From positions 1,364,001 to 1,428,000 of the forward strand of contig OY761615.1 in assembly GCA_963664845.1 (NCBI GenBank): a stretch of 64,000 nt of DNA, given 5' to 3'. Below, piece by piece: positions 1-9,034 of this stretch. The DNA comes from CAIYTF01 sp963664845 (GTDB taxonomy: Bacteria > Bacteroidota > Ignavibacteria > Ignavibacteriales > Ignavibacteriaceae). Position numbers and translations under genes: made by a program. The first letter of the stretch is position 1; each line of letters starts with the position of its first letter. Under the pieces are notes generated by a model. The model made no database searches, was not told the DNA's origin, and saw nothing but the letters and a program-made list of their open reading frames with translations.

Positions 1-1817
1 CAGAATGCCTGACGTTCTGCCAGGGTGTAACGATGCGTCGAGTCAATGGTTCCATCAGACTTCAACGCAAAGGTATTCAACGGATCTTTGGGATTATAGA
101 CATCCGGATCGTTCACATCGGCAAGAACTTTTCCGTTCGGATCAAAATAGTCAAAACGAATACCGAAGTTAATGATGATCTCATTGAGTTCTATCTTATC
201 CTGAACATAACCTGAAATCTCCGTCGGAACACGTTTTAACATGTCGATATTCCGGTAATCATCGGGATTATTAATATCCGGTATCACTTTTGCCGAATAA
301 GGATTTAAAGTCTGTTGCGAACCCACAAGCGTGGTTGCATCGGTGAGGTGAATTCTGTCATACGTTAAATTATGACGGTTAAATTCAAGTCCGGCTTTCA
401 ACTGATGAACTTTGCTTACCTGTGAGGTAATGTCATATTTGATACCAAAGGAAGCCGTTGTTCTCTTGAAGTGATCGGGGCTTGTGCCTCCGGTGAGGAA
501 ACTGAAACCGTTACCCGGGGTCTGATTGTATAAGTCATTATTGGTATAACGGGAATCATGCGGATCTTCATATACAAAGGTCCGGTATTGATTAAAGAAG
601 TAGGAAAAGTTTAACTGCTCAAAGGTGTTTGAACCGATGGTATGCGTAATGCCAAAAATATTCGTATTGGCTTGTTTATAGGTTGTTGGTAAACCATCGG
701 GGTTGTACGAATAGTTGAAATCATATTCCCGGTAACGTTTTTTCTCAAAGAGATAGTTATAGGATAGTTTAATTTCAGGGATGACCCGATAGGTCAATTT
801 GCCCTGAGCTGACCATTTTTCATTCCAGTTCATGGGAACAACTTTGTTGTCGCCGCTTGAATTGACAATATATTGTTTGGATTTATCTTCAATTGTGGTT
901 CCCTGATTGATGGTTATATCCCAGGGGTTGAATCTCCTGATACCATATTCCCATCCGCCAAAGTACACATAGCGTACGTCGCTATAGAAGAATAACTGGT
1001 TGGGAATGATTGGGCCGCTGAGAGAAACTTCTCCGTCTCTTGTGGAAACAGGACGGATCTTATCAAGCTCCCTGAAAATGTTGGTATGCGGTGTATAGTA
1101 ACTGCCAATATAGGAAGTTGCCATTCCAGCGAATTTATTATCACCATCTTTGGTGGCAATATTAACATAACCGGAAAGTGCCTTGCCGTATTCGGCGTTA
1201 AATGCGCCTGAAACGAATTGCAATTCCTGAATAGAGTTGGCGTTAACGTCAACAACAGTGCTTCCGTCATATACGTCAGTGACGGGAACACCGTCAATTG
1301 CGTAAACAACTTCTCCGCTGCGTCCGCCGCGGACCGTACCGCCGACAAAACCTGCTTTCAGGTTAAGGACCTGTGAGAACTCCGTTACCGGCAGAGAAGC
1401 AATCTCATCCGCGCCCACAATCGAGGTTGATGAGGTTAAATCTTTGGTAACCAGCGGTTTCTCGGCAACAACAATAACTTCTTTCGTGGTAACGCTTGTT
1501 TCAGAGATGCTCATATCGATTTTGGATGTGAGATCAATTGAAACGTGTACGTTGGAAATTGTTGTGCCATTGTAGCCAATAGCGGTTGCTTTGAGTGAGT
1601 AGGTTCCGGGTCTGACATTCAGTATTGAGTAGTATCCATCAACATCTGTTGCAGCTCCCTGAGTGGTTCCGATGATAATAACATTGACGAAGGGAATACC
1701 CTCACCGGATGTTTTATCAGTTACGCGACCGGCAATCTTTCCTGATTGTGCCAGCAGCAAAGTAGGGAAAATAAGAAAGGCAAAAACCCGTATAGCAAAA
1801 CGTAACGGTTTTTTCAT
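1..1817 (-). CDS. TonB-dependent receptor, C-terminus outside window
   Basis: The reading frame runs leftward from ATG at 1817 and is still open at base 1, so the protein is partial (about 605 residues seen). It starts with a signal peptide (MKKPLRF then a hydrophobic run ending LLLAQ). Residues about 24-105 form a carboxypeptidase-regulatory-like beta-sandwich (GKIAGRVTDKTSGEGIPFVN). A plug domain follows (VTKDLTSSTSIVGADEIASL, then GGRSGEVVYAIDGVPVTD). The rest is barrel with many alternating aromatic strands. GGAGG lies about 8 bases before the ATG. In this family the protein is an outer-membrane, TonB-energised importer, sometimes of oligosaccharides or peptides. The substrate cannot be told here, because no SusD partner is in view. 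Confidence 0.9.
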   Translation of the reverse strand, partial: MKKPLRFAIRVFAFLIFPTLLLAQSGKIAGRVTDKTSGEGIPFVNVIIIGTTQGAATDVDGYYSILNVRPGTYSLKATAIGYNGTTISNVHVSIDLTSKIDMSISETSVTTKEVIVVAEKPLVTKDLTSSTSIVGADEIASLPVTEFSQVLNLKAGFVGGTVRGGRSGEVVYAIDGVPVTDVYDGSTVVDVNANSIQELQFVSGAFNAEYGKALSGYVNIATKDGDNKFAGMATSYIGSYYTPHTNIFRELDKIRPVSTRDGEVSLSGPIIPNQLFFYSDVRYVYFGGWEYGIRRFNPWDITINQGTTIEDKSKQYIVNSSGDNKVVPMNWNEKWSAQGKLTYRVIPEIKLSYNYLFEKKRYREYDFNYSYNPDGLPTTYKQANTNIFGITHTIGSNTFEQLNFSYFFNQYRTFVYEDPHDSRYTNNDLYNQTPGNGFSFLTGGTSPDHFKRTTASFGIKYDITSQVSKVHQLKAGLEFNRHNLTYDRIHLTDATTLVGSQQTLNPYSAKVIPDINNPDDYRNIDMLKRVPTEISGYVQDKIELNEIIINFGIRFDYFDPNGKVLADVNDPDVYNPKDPLNTFALKSDGTIDSTHRYTLAERQAF

Positions 1818-2150
1818 CGTGCGCCTCCGACCATGGTGAAATCTGTAACTAATTAATCAATAGTTATTTATTCTTGATAATTTATCAATAACATATCGCA
1901 TTAAATTACAATTAAGAATTATTCTGAGCAAGAAAATATGTTTATCGCCGGGGACTTTTAAGGCACACTCCTTATAAATTAAGCATTTGGGCCGCCAATA
2001 GCTTACTTTTTTCCACTTAAGCGCTAACTGTCTTTTTTACACTGTCGGCAAAGACCAATTGGCATCACTATTTTTTCGTTTGGATTTCATCTCAATAATC
2101 ATACTCGATTTTATCACAAAAGCGGACGCCCAATAATGATCTGTTTCTGA
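1818..2150. other. Intergenic gap, AT-rich upstream region of the receptor
   Basis: No open frame with coding character is seen. The 100 bases next to the receptor start are very AT-rich, as expected for a promoter. I could not place -35/-10 or Bacteroidota-type boxes with confidence. Confidence 0.4.
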
Positions 2151-2621
2151 TTATTCCAAAATTGAATCAGCTGGTTCGATAAACTTATACTCACACTCTG
2201 CAAGCTGGTAGTCGGAAATAAATGTTTTAACAACTTCCGAAGGGACAACTACAAAAAGAGACTTATCCTCGTGTTGCCTGTATTCCTCCACTAATTGGTT
2301 AACCGAACTTCGCAGCCCACCGCCCCAGGATTCTGACCAACCATAGTCATCAATAATAACGGTGTTGCATCCTCTGCTTTTACATGCCACAAGGTGAGAT
2401 GCGGCTCGTTTGCAGGCTTCATCAAAGGGATATTCATCTCCGGTTTGTTTTTCCCCCAGTGCCGCAACAGGTACCAGAACCTTGGCAGATATCAAATATA
2501 AAAACCGTGTCCCATAGACCACAGGCTGAAGAACTCCGTCGGCATCTGGATTTTTTGAAAGCCAACGGAACATTGATGTGGTCTTTCCCGATCCTGCTGG
2601 ACCGCTTACTATATAGATCAT
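2151..2621 (-). CDS. Small P-loop NTPase
   Basis: A 156-residue protein starting MIYIVSGPAGSGKTT, a textbook Walker A at residues 7-15. A Walker B-like strand VIIDDYG lies near residue 90. Its length and shape resemble stand-alone nucleoside-triphosphatases of the THEP1/AAA type, but no further family motif is clear. It lies 22 bases after the last permease gene of the ABC exporter operon on the same strand, so it is probably co-transcribed. A role in the exporter is not shown. The biochemical activity (ATP or GTP hydrolysis) is inferred from the fold only. Confidence 0.7.
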   Translation of the reverse strand: MIYIVSGPAGSGKTTSMFRWLSKNPDADGVLQPVVYGTRFLYLISAKVLVPVAALGEKQTGDEYPFDEACKRAASHLVACKSRGCNTVIIDDYGWSESWGGGLRSSVNQLVEEYRQHEDKSLFVVVPSEVVKTFISDYQLAECEYKFIEPADSILE

Positions 2622-2643
2622 AACTTCTATTCGTTATTAATGG

Positions 2644-3774
2644 TTATTCGAGCTTTTTTCTGAAACGCAGAGAAGCAAGGAACAGCACGGTCACACCCAT
2701 TCCTCCCAGCAGCAGAGTTTCCTGCCAAAGCTCGGCGAAACCGGTTCCCTTGAGAACCACACCACGGATTATCGTGATGAAATAGCGTAATGGGATGAAA
2801 TAGCTGATAAGCTGGATTACCCTGGGAGCATTTTCAAGCGGAAACGTAAATCCTGATAAATAGATCATAGGCATCAGGCCGCCGAAAATAGCAATCATCA
2901 TTGCCTGCTGTTGTGTCTTGGATATGGTGGAGACGAAAAGCCCAAGGCCCAATGTTGACAAGATATACAGGAATGAAGCAAAGAACAGGAACGTGATGCT
3001 GCCGCGTACCGCAATATCAAAGATGATGCGCATGCCGGTAAGCACAAGAATAACCGCCACAAAACCCAGCAAGACAAAGGGAATAAGCTTTCCCAGAATG
3101 AGCTGATATGATTTTATGGGTGTAACGATTAACTGTTCCAATGTCCCAATCTCTTTTTCTTTAACCACCGCAAGCGAGGTGAGGATAACCGTTATCACAC
3201 TGAGCAGCATTGCCACAATTCCGGGCACCATAAAATACCTTGTTTTCATCAGCGGATTATACCAGGTCCGCACTTCAGGCACAATCTGACCGGTAGGCAA
3301 TATTTTCATACCCTGCCGGGCCAAAATTTCTGTGGAAATATCCCTTGAAAAACTGCTGGTGATCACGCTGGCATAACCCGCTGCAATATTAGCAGTGTTC
3401 CCGTCCGAACCATTGAACAATAATTGCACCGGAGCCGTTTCGCGCCGTTTGATAAGTTTCTCAAAATCACGGGGAATTGAAATACAAACGAGTATTTTCC
3501 CTTTATCAATTTGCTCAACAATTTCATCCTCGTTTGAAGCAACATAATCAATTTTGAAGAACCCGGAACTCGAAAACTCACGTATGAATGCCCGGCTTGT
3601 TTCGGTGTTGTCGCGATCATATACCATTGTATGTACAATATCCACGTCCAGCGTGGCCGCATAGCCAAAAAATATCAGTTGCAGCACCGGTGCTACGAGT
3701 ATAATGCCGAACATTTTAGGATCACGCCGGAACTGCTGGAACTCTTTTTTAATTATGTGGAGAATTATTTTCAT
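2644..3774 (-). CDS. ABC-2 type transporter permease (second of a pair)
   Basis: A 376-residue integral membrane protein. It has one N-terminal transmembrane helix (GIILVAPVLQLIFFGYAATL), a large periplasmic domain of about 130 residues, then five hydrophobic segments from about residue 180 to the end. This matches the YbhR/YbhS and DrrB-like ABC2_membrane_3 family. The motif EKEIGTLEQLIVTPI marks the cytoplasmic coupling helix. It follows a paralogous permease by 22 bases, and the two would form the membrane dimer of the exporter. In E. coli the related YbhFSR system is linked to drug and cation efflux. The substrate here is unknown. Confidence 0.9.
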   Translation of the reverse strand: MKIILHIIKKEFQQFRRDPKMFGIILVAPVLQLIFFGYAATLDVDIVHTMVYDRDNTETSRAFIREFSSSGFFKIDYVASNEDEIVEQIDKGKILVCISIPRDFEKLIKRRETAPVQLLFNGSDGNTANIAAGYASVITSSFSRDISTEILARQGMKILPTGQIVPEVRTWYNPLMKTRYFMVPGIVAMLLSVITVILTSLAVVKEKEIGTLEQLIVTPIKSYQLILGKLIPFVLLGFVAVILVLTGMRIIFDIAVRGSITFLFFASFLYILSTLGLGLFVSTISKTQQQAMMIAIFGGLMPMIYLSGFTFPLENAPRVIQLISYFIPLRYFITIIRGVVLKGTGFAELWQETLLLGGMGVTVLFLASLRFRKKLE

Positions 3775-3796
3775 CTTTATATGTAAACTCCCTTCC

Positions 3797-4933
3797 TCAA
3801 CTCTTTTGGGCTTGTTTTATGAACCGGATGGCCGCCAACAAAAGAGTGAAAGCCGTGAACAGGAACATGTAAATCCATTGCTGCCAGAATGCGCTCAACC
3901 CCACTCCGCGAAGAATTATGGCCCGTAGGGTTATGATATAGAATTTCACGGGAGTTATGTTCGATATTACCTGGATGGCTACCGGCATACTCTCTATAGG
4001 AAATACAAATCCCGATAATATAACAGAAGGAAGAAGCGATACCATGGTTGCAATGGTGAATGCAATCTGTTGTGATTCAGATACAACAGAGATCAAAACG
4101 CCCATTCCAACTGCGGCGGAAAGAAAGATCAACGTGGAGAAGAATAAAAGGATGTAGCTTCCTTTTACGGCAACATCAAAGAAGAAGTAGCCGGCTATCA
4201 GGATCAGTGCTGCATTAAACAGTGCCAGCAACAGATAGGGTATTGATTTCCCAATGAGCAATTCACCCACCGAAATGGGAGATACATTTATTTGTTCAAT
4301 AGTCCCCCGCTCTTTTTCCCTGACAAGCGAAAGCGAAACACTAATTACCGCTGTGATAATAAGTATCATTCCGATCAACCCCGGAATAAGAAAGCGGGTT
4401 GACTTCAAATCAGGGTTGAACCAGAGTACGGGTCTTACGTCCAGGGGTTTCAGTTGTTTTATCCCGGCGCGTAACAGGTTCTTTTCCATGAGCGTATTAT
4501 TAAACCCTGCGGTGGCTATCTGTGCATAGCTGTTGATAACCGTTGCCGTGTTGCCATCCACGCCATCAAGCAGAAACTGCACTTCCACCGATTTGTTCGC
4601 GTGAAAATCACGGGAAAATCCTTGAGGTATAACCATAATGCATTGCGCATCTTTTTCGTCAAGCAGCTTTTTTACATCGCTGTCAGACGAGACCATTTTC
4701 ACCAGTGAAAAATATCGTGAGTGTACGAACGATTTGATAAGCTCATCACTCAGTTCGGAATTGTCATTGTCTTTAATTGCAAACTTGATGTTTTCAACGT
4801 CAAAGCTCACTGCATAGCCGAAAATAACAAGGAGAAATACGGGAAAAAGGAGCAAAATGCTCAGCATGCGAATATCACGGAACAGATGTTTAAACTCTTT
4901 TTTCGAAAGCGCCATAAGACGACGAAAATTCAT
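3797..4933 (-). CDS. ABC-2 type transporter permease (first of a pair)
   Basis: A 378-residue paralogue of the next gene with the same layout: N-terminal helix (ILLLFPVFLLVIFGYAVSF), long periplasmic domain and C-terminal helices. The coupling helix reads EKERGTIEQINVSPI. Its ATG overlaps the stop of the preceding ATPase gene (TAATG), a sign of translational coupling. Together with the neighbouring permease it resembles YbhS plus YbhR. The high similarity between the two permeases suggests an old duplication giving a heterodimer. Confidence 0.9.
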   Translation of the reverse strand: MNFRRLMALSKKEFKHLFRDIRMLSILLLFPVFLLVIFGYAVSFDVENIKFAIKDNDNSELSDELIKSFVHSRYFSLVKMVSSDSDVKKLLDEKDAQCIMVIPQGFSRDFHANKSVEVQFLLDGVDGNTATVINSYAQIATAGFNNTLMEKNLLRAGIKQLKPLDVRPVLWFNPDLKSTRFLIPGLIGMILIITAVISVSLSLVREKERGTIEQINVSPISVGELLIGKSIPYLLLALFNAALILIAGYFFFDVAVKGSYILLFFSTLIFLSAAVGMGVLISVVSESQQIAFTIATMVSLLPSVILSGFVFPIESMPVAIQVISNITPVKFYIITLRAIILRGVGLSAFWQQWIYMFLFTAFTLLLAAIRFIKQAQKS

Positions 4934-5871
4934 TATGCCTTCCCCTTCCTGTCAACCAAAGCAATAAACACGTCTTCCAGAGTTGGAACTATCCGGTCAA
5001 CCCGGATTATGGTTTCAGAGCTCACCGAATGGATTTTGCCCAGCATTGCTTCCGGAGTTTGAATTGCCAAATCGGTTTCAGCATGTACTTTGTTTCCAAA
5101 TAGTGACGTTTCAAAAATAAAATCACACTTTTCCAATTGCTCCAGTAGTACCGCCGGATTGTCAGTTTCAATTTCAAATACCGGATGTTTAATGTGCTCC
5201 GCTTTCAGCGAGGAGGAAGTTCCTTCAGCAACAATTTTACCGGCATCGAGTAAAATAATATTATTGCAGTATTCGGCTTCTTCCAGATAATGCGTAGTGA
5301 CAAGCACCGTGGACCCTTCTGAGGAAAGCTGATGAATGAGGTCCCAGAACGCCCTTCGCGAAATGGGGTCAACACCGCTCGTCGGTTCATCAAGAAAAAC
5401 AATTGACGGTTGATGAATAACCGCAACGCCCAAAGCCAGCCTTTGTTTTATGCCTCCCGGCAACAATCCGGTCAATGTTTTTTCCTTGCCGCGCAGGTTG
5501 GAAACTTCCAGCGCCCATTGCTTCCGTTCCAGCAACTTGTTTTTCTCCAAACCATATACCCCGCCAAAAAAATCAATATTCTCCTCTATCGTGAGATCAT
5601 TATAGAGTGAAAATTTTTGCGACATATAGCCGATATTAAGTTTAACATCGTCCGGCTGCTTTACAATGCTGTAACCGCCCACCAGCGCGTCACCGGAAGT
5701 GGGCTCCAGGATGCCGCATAGCATTCTGATGGATGTTGATTTTCCGGCACCGTTAGCCCCAAGAAAGCCGAATATCTCACCCGGCTTCACGGTGAAATTG
5801 ATATGATCGACTGATACAAATGAACCAAATTTCCTGGTCAGGTTCTTCACTTCAATGGCAAACGAACTCAT
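4933..5871 (-). CDS. ABC transporter ATPase (second half of a YbhF-like pair)
   Basis: A 312-residue nucleotide-binding protein with Walker A GANGAGKST, a signature region GLLPGGIKQRLALG, Walker B IVFLDEPTSGVD and H-loop TTHYLEEAEYC. The signature is LPGG rather than the usual LSGG. Its ATG overlaps the stop of the upstream ATPase as ATGA. In E. coli YbhF both ATPase domains sit on one chain; here they are two genes. It would power the two ABC-2 permeases encoded just downstream. Confidence 0.92.
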   Translation of the reverse strand: MSSFAIEVKNLTRKFGSFVSVDHINFTVKPGEIFGFLGANGAGKSTSIRMLCGILEPTSGDALVGGYSIVKQPDDVKLNIGYMSQKFSLYNDLTIEENIDFFGGVYGLEKNKLLERKQWALEVSNLRGKEKTLTGLLPGGIKQRLALGVAVIHQPSIVFLDEPTSGVDPISRRAFWDLIHQLSSEGSTVLVTTHYLEEAEYCNNIILLDAGKIVAEGTSSSLKAEHIKHPVFEIETDNPAVLLEQLEKCDFIFETSLFGNKVHAETDLAIQTPEAMLGKIHSVSSETIIRVDRIVPTLEDVFIALVDRKGKA

Positions 5872-6818
5872 GCCGTAACTCCCTGTTGCTGCTGAACGGA
5901 ATAAATGAAAACATTTTCCAGGGAAGGCGTAATTATGCGCAACGATTCAAAGGTTAAACCATTTTCGCGCAGTTTATTGCGCAGCGCTGTTTCATCGGCC
6001 TCGTGCTCTGGTATTACAATGTCCAGTTTGTCACCGAACAATTGCACGGGATAGGGAAACATGACTTTCAGTTTTTCCCGCGCAGCCTGAAGTGAACTTG
6101 TGGTTATTTCGACAATGCGCAAGCCGGACCGTTCTTTAAGCTGCTTTGGCTCTCCCTGTTGAATTATCTTTCCTTCGTGCATTAAAGCCACGCGCGTGCA
6201 TCGTTCTGCTTCGTCCAAATAGGGAGTAGACATGAAAATAGTAATTCCCTGCTGCAACAAATTTGATAATATTTTCCAGAAATCTCTCCGCGATACCGGA
6301 TCAACACCGGTTGTCGGTTCGTCAAGAAAGAGAATATCCGGCGTATGAATAAGGCTGCAGGCAAGAGCAAGCTTCTGCTTCATTCCTCCGGAAAGTTTAT
6401 CAGCAAGCCGGTCCCTGAATGGTGTCAAACGTGTGAAATCGAGAAGCATGTTCCTCCGTTCCTGGTAATGGGCAACACCATGGATATCAGCAAAGAACTC
6501 TATATTCTCATCCACACTCAAGTCCCCATAAAGGCTGAACTTTTGCGAAAGATAGCCGATCCGGTTTTGCACGGCGCGTTTTTCTTTGACCACATCCAAC
6601 CCAAAAAGAGACAACTTTCCCGCAGTTGGCAGCATTAATCCACACAGGGTTCTGATGGTTGTGGTTTTGCCGGCACCATCAGGCCCCACCAGACCAAACA
6701 TTTCGCCTTTATTGATGTGAAATGAAATGCCATTTACGGCCAGGTTCGCATCAAAATGTTTATGCAGCTCTTCAACACGGATAATCGCGTCCGCGCTGCT
6801 GTTATTAAAATCATCCAC
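5868..6818 (-). CDS. ABC transporter ATPase (first half of a YbhF-like pair)
   Basis: A 316-residue ATPase with Walker A GPDGAGKTT, signature KLSGGMKQKLALA, Walker B ILFLDEPTTGVD and a switch region STPYLDEAERC. The H-loop histidine position reads STPY, so the usual His is replaced by Pro, while the partner ATPase keeps TTHY. This suggests an asymmetric pair with one degenerate catalytic site, but that is inference from sequence alone. Four bases separate it from the membrane-fusion gene upstream, within the exporter operon. Confidence 0.92.
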   Translation of the reverse strand: MDDFNNSSADAIIRVEELHKHFDANLAVNGISFHINKGEMFGLVGPDGAGKTTTIRTLCGLMLPTAGKLSLFGLDVVKEKRAVQNRIGYLSQKFSLYGDLSVDENIEFFADIHGVAHYQERRNMLLDFTRLTPFRDRLADKLSGGMKQKLALACSLIHTPDILFLDEPTTGVDPVSRRDFWKILSNLLQQGITIFMSTPYLDEAERCTRVALMHEGKIIQQGEPKQLKERSGLRIVEITTSSLQAAREKLKVMFPYPVQLFGDKLDIVIPEHEADETALRNKLRENGLTFESLRIITPSLENVFIYSVQQQQGVTA

Positions 6819-6822
6819 TTGG

Positions 6823-7788
6823 TCAGTTTCCTATCACGGCATCAGCCGGTAAGCCTGCTTTTAATTCCATACCCGGATTGGGGATTTCCACTTTAACACC
6901 GAAGACGAGCTTTGTCCGTTCATCCTTCGTCTGAATATTTTTTGGTGTGAATTCTGCTTCGGGAGAAATAAACACAACTTTTCCCTTAAATGATTTATCC
7001 TTGAAGGAATCGATCTTCACTGCAACCTCTGCACCCAGCTTGACCCGGCCGAGGTCCGTTTCGGGTACATAAAGCATCATTTCCATTTTTGACAGATCGG
7101 ATACCTTTACCAAATTTGAAAGCAGCGAAACGGTTTCACCCTGCTCTACGTATTTTTTCACCAATACGCCTGTTATCGGACTTACGATAGTGGCATCCCG
7201 GAGTTGTTTTTTGGCGGCATCAAGCACTGCCCTCGCCTGCTCAACGCGTGCCCTTGCCTGTTGCAGTTCCTCAGGGCGTGCTATATTCTTGATCTTCAGA
7301 TTATTATCCTGAGCGGATTTTAACTGCTGCTCTGCAAGTTCATACCTAAGCTGCACATCTTCCATTTGTTTTTTAGTTATTGCCTGCGAGGCGAACAACG
7401 TCTCATTTCTTTCCTTGTCCTTCTTTGCCATATCCAAACTGACTTGCGCCTGCTGCAATTGAGCCTTTGCCATTCCGATATCTTCTTTTCTCGATCCGTT
7501 TTGCAGCAAAAGATATTGCGCTTCGGCCAAAGCAAGGGATGCTTCCGTGTTACGTACCTGGATCTCAAGCCCTTCTTTGTCAATAACAACCAAAGTATCT
7601 CCGGTTTTGATATTGTCACCCTCTTCAAGCGTGAGCCGTTTCACTTCACCCGCTGTTTTTGCGCTTATGGTTACGTATTTTGCTTCCAGCGTCCCGGATG
7701 CTTCAACCGGGCCATTGTTGTTTTTCGATGAGCACGCTGCCAACATCAAAAGTGCCAGCAGAATCATACCTGTGCTTACTTTTCTCAT
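6823..7788 (-). CDS. HlyD/YbhG-family membrane fusion lipoprotein
   Basis: A 321-residue periplasmic adaptor. The N-terminus MRKVSTGMILLALLMLAACSS carries a lipobox (LAAC), so it is probably lipid-anchored at Cys19 or so. It has a biotinyl-lipoyl half (VKRLTLEEGDNIKTGDTL), a long helical hairpin rich in Ala/Gln/Lys (about residues 90-195) and the second lipoyl half (TIVSPITGVLVKKYVEQGE). The start overlaps the end of the TetR gene as ATGA. It would link the inner-membrane ABC complex to the outer membrane, as YbhG is thought to do. Confidence 0.9.
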   Translation of the reverse strand: MRKVSTGMILLALLMLAACSSKNNNGPVEASGTLEAKYVTISAKTAGEVKRLTLEEGDNIKTGDTLVVIDKEGLEIQVRNTEASLALAEAQYLLLQNGSRKEDIGMAKAQLQQAQVSLDMAKKDKERNETLFASQAITKKQMEDVQLRYELAEQQLKSAQDNNLKIKNIARPEELQQARARVEQARAVLDAAKKQLRDATIVSPITGVLVKKYVEQGETVSLLSNLVKVSDLSKMEMMLYVPETDLGRVKLGAEVAVKIDSFKDKSFKGKVVFISPEAEFTPKNIQTKDERTKLVFGVKVEIPNPGMELKAGLPADAVIGN

Positions 7789-8396
7789 ACTATTTCTCCA
7801 ATTCTAAGCTTACTAAAAACTTTTTTGCCTTTATCAGTCAATATGCCGTTCATAAAAATTGTTACTGTCATGCGGAACGCATCCTGATTGGTGAGTCGGC
7901 TTGTTACCAAAAATTCGGGGTTAATCACCCCGCTGATGAGTGAAACCAGTATCTGAATAACCAACTCTTCAGGGTAGTCCTTAATGTATCCTTCCTCTCT
8001 TCCCTGAGAAAGCAGAATGCCAAAATAGTGCCTGATCTTTTCGGTGCGAAATGCGTTCACTTTCTCCCACAGAGCGGGTGCATGAATTCGCATGTCCTGA
8101 AGGAATTTTTTACTTATAAGCGGTATCCTGCTCACAATGATCTGCACCAGGGCGCAAAATTTTTCCAGGATCGGTTCAGAAGATTGATGCAGCTGCAACA
8201 CTTGCCGGTGTACCGATTCAAAAAAAAGGAACATCGCTTGCTCGACAAGGAAGTCTTTGCTCTCGAAGTGTTTGTAAAGTGTTTTTTTGCTCACACCCAA
8301 ATCAGCGGCTATTTCATCCATGGAAATTTTGTAGAAACCATCAGCCATGAATTTCTTTTGAGCGTAGAGAAGAATGCGTTCTTGTTCTTGATTCAT
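7785..8396 (-). CDS. TetR-family repressor of the exporter operon
   Basis: A 203-residue regulator starting MNQEQERILLYAQKKF. The N-terminal helix-turn-helix is clear (ISMDEIAADLGVSKKTLYKHF), with the all-helical ligand domain behind it. An upstream TTG at 8456 extends the frame, but that TTG is part of a likely -35 box, so I chose the ATG at 8394-8396. It is the first gene of the operon tetR-hlyD-ATPase-ATPase-permease-permease, the same order as cecR-ybhGFSR of E. coli. A palindrome over the likely transcription start suggests autorepression. Confidence 0.88.
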   Translation of the reverse strand: MNQEQERILLYAQKKFMADGFYKISMDEIAADLGVSKKTLYKHFESKDFLVEQAMFLFFESVHRQVLQLHQSSEPILEKFCALVQIIVSRIPLISKKFLQDMRIHAPALWEKVNAFRTEKIRHYFGILLSQGREEGYIKDYPEELVIQILVSLISGVINPEFLVTSRLTNQDAFRMTVTIFMNGILTDKGKKVFSKLRIGEIV

Positions 8397-8399
8397 TAT

Positions 8400-8427
8400 G
8401 GAAACTATTTTAGTATTTTCAGTTTCC
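8400..8427. promoter_or_regulatory. Candidate TetR operator palindrome
   Basis: Perfect 7-base inverted arms GGAAACT and AGTTTCC separated by 14 bases. The site lies between the -10 box and the TetR start codon and covers the predicted transcription start near 8421. That is where an autorepressor of this family would bind. Binding itself is inferred. Confidence 0.6.
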
Positions 8428-8456
8428 AACATACGGGATCTGGGTTTTAAAGTCAA
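8428..8456 (-). promoter_or_regulatory. Sigma-70-like promoter of the exporter operon
   Basis: On the minus strand TTGACT (8456-8451) is followed by a 17-base spacer and TATGTT (8433-8428). The spacing is ideal and the -35 box matches 5 of 6 consensus bases. Transcription would start near 8421, about 25 bases before the TetR ATG, with no strong ribosome binding site in between. Confidence 0.55.
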
Positions 8457-9034
8457 GAGAAAAAATAACTTTGGTTCTAATTTTACAATTTTACCGAATT
8501 ATCTCACTTCCGCCTTTTTCCGATCATAACGCATAGGCATCAATTTAGGTAAGCGTTGTCATCCCAGTCCAGCTGTGACGCATGGTGTTACCTCAACGAG
8601 CATAATGAACAAATGTCATTCCCGCGAATGCGCATAGGCGTCAACTTAACGTGCTTGTTGACGATTGTCATTCCCGTGAAAATTGAGTTCAACGAAATCC
8701 CGTTTTAAGCGGGACGGGAATCTACCTGCTTCGAAATCTGGAAAGAGTCAATAATTGACCCAATTATGCAATTCGCCTTGGTCGAAGTCTTCCTCACAAA
8801 GCCTGGCATAATAGTTTCGCTTAACACCGTATTATTTCGATAGTTAGTGGGGCGGGGCAATGCAAACAGACTCTTATCATTAATTTTTAAGTCGATACAT
8901 TTGCGTGAAAACCGGCGCCCAACTGATCCTAATACCATAACAAATCATACGTCCCACACTCAATTTTCTCCTAACTCCCTATCCCTCTTTTCTTTATATT
9001 TTTATTTCGTTTTTCCCATAACACAGCAAAAATC
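8457..9034. repeat. Intergenic region with degenerate interspersed repeats
   Basis: No gene is seen. Two related segments begin GCATAGGC(A/G)TCAA(T/C)TTA, near 8531 and 8632, and each is followed within about 40 bases by GTCATCCC or GTCATTCCCG. ATTCCC near 8670 and GGGAAT near 8716 can pair around an inner CCCGTTTTAAGCGGG hairpin. This layout looks like a decayed REP- or MITE-like repeat of the ATTCCC...GGGAAT kind. No transposase remnant is visible. The start of the downstream decarboxylase message must also lie here. Confidence 0.45.

Noticed and set aside
914..1348. 144-codon minus-strand frame
   Set aside because: It lies inside the TonB receptor gene on the same strand in another frame; the receptor reading is clearly the real one.
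8705..8938. 77-codon minus-strand frame in the gap before the decarboxylase
   Set aside because: No homology features, no ribosome binding site, and it lies over repeat-like DNA.
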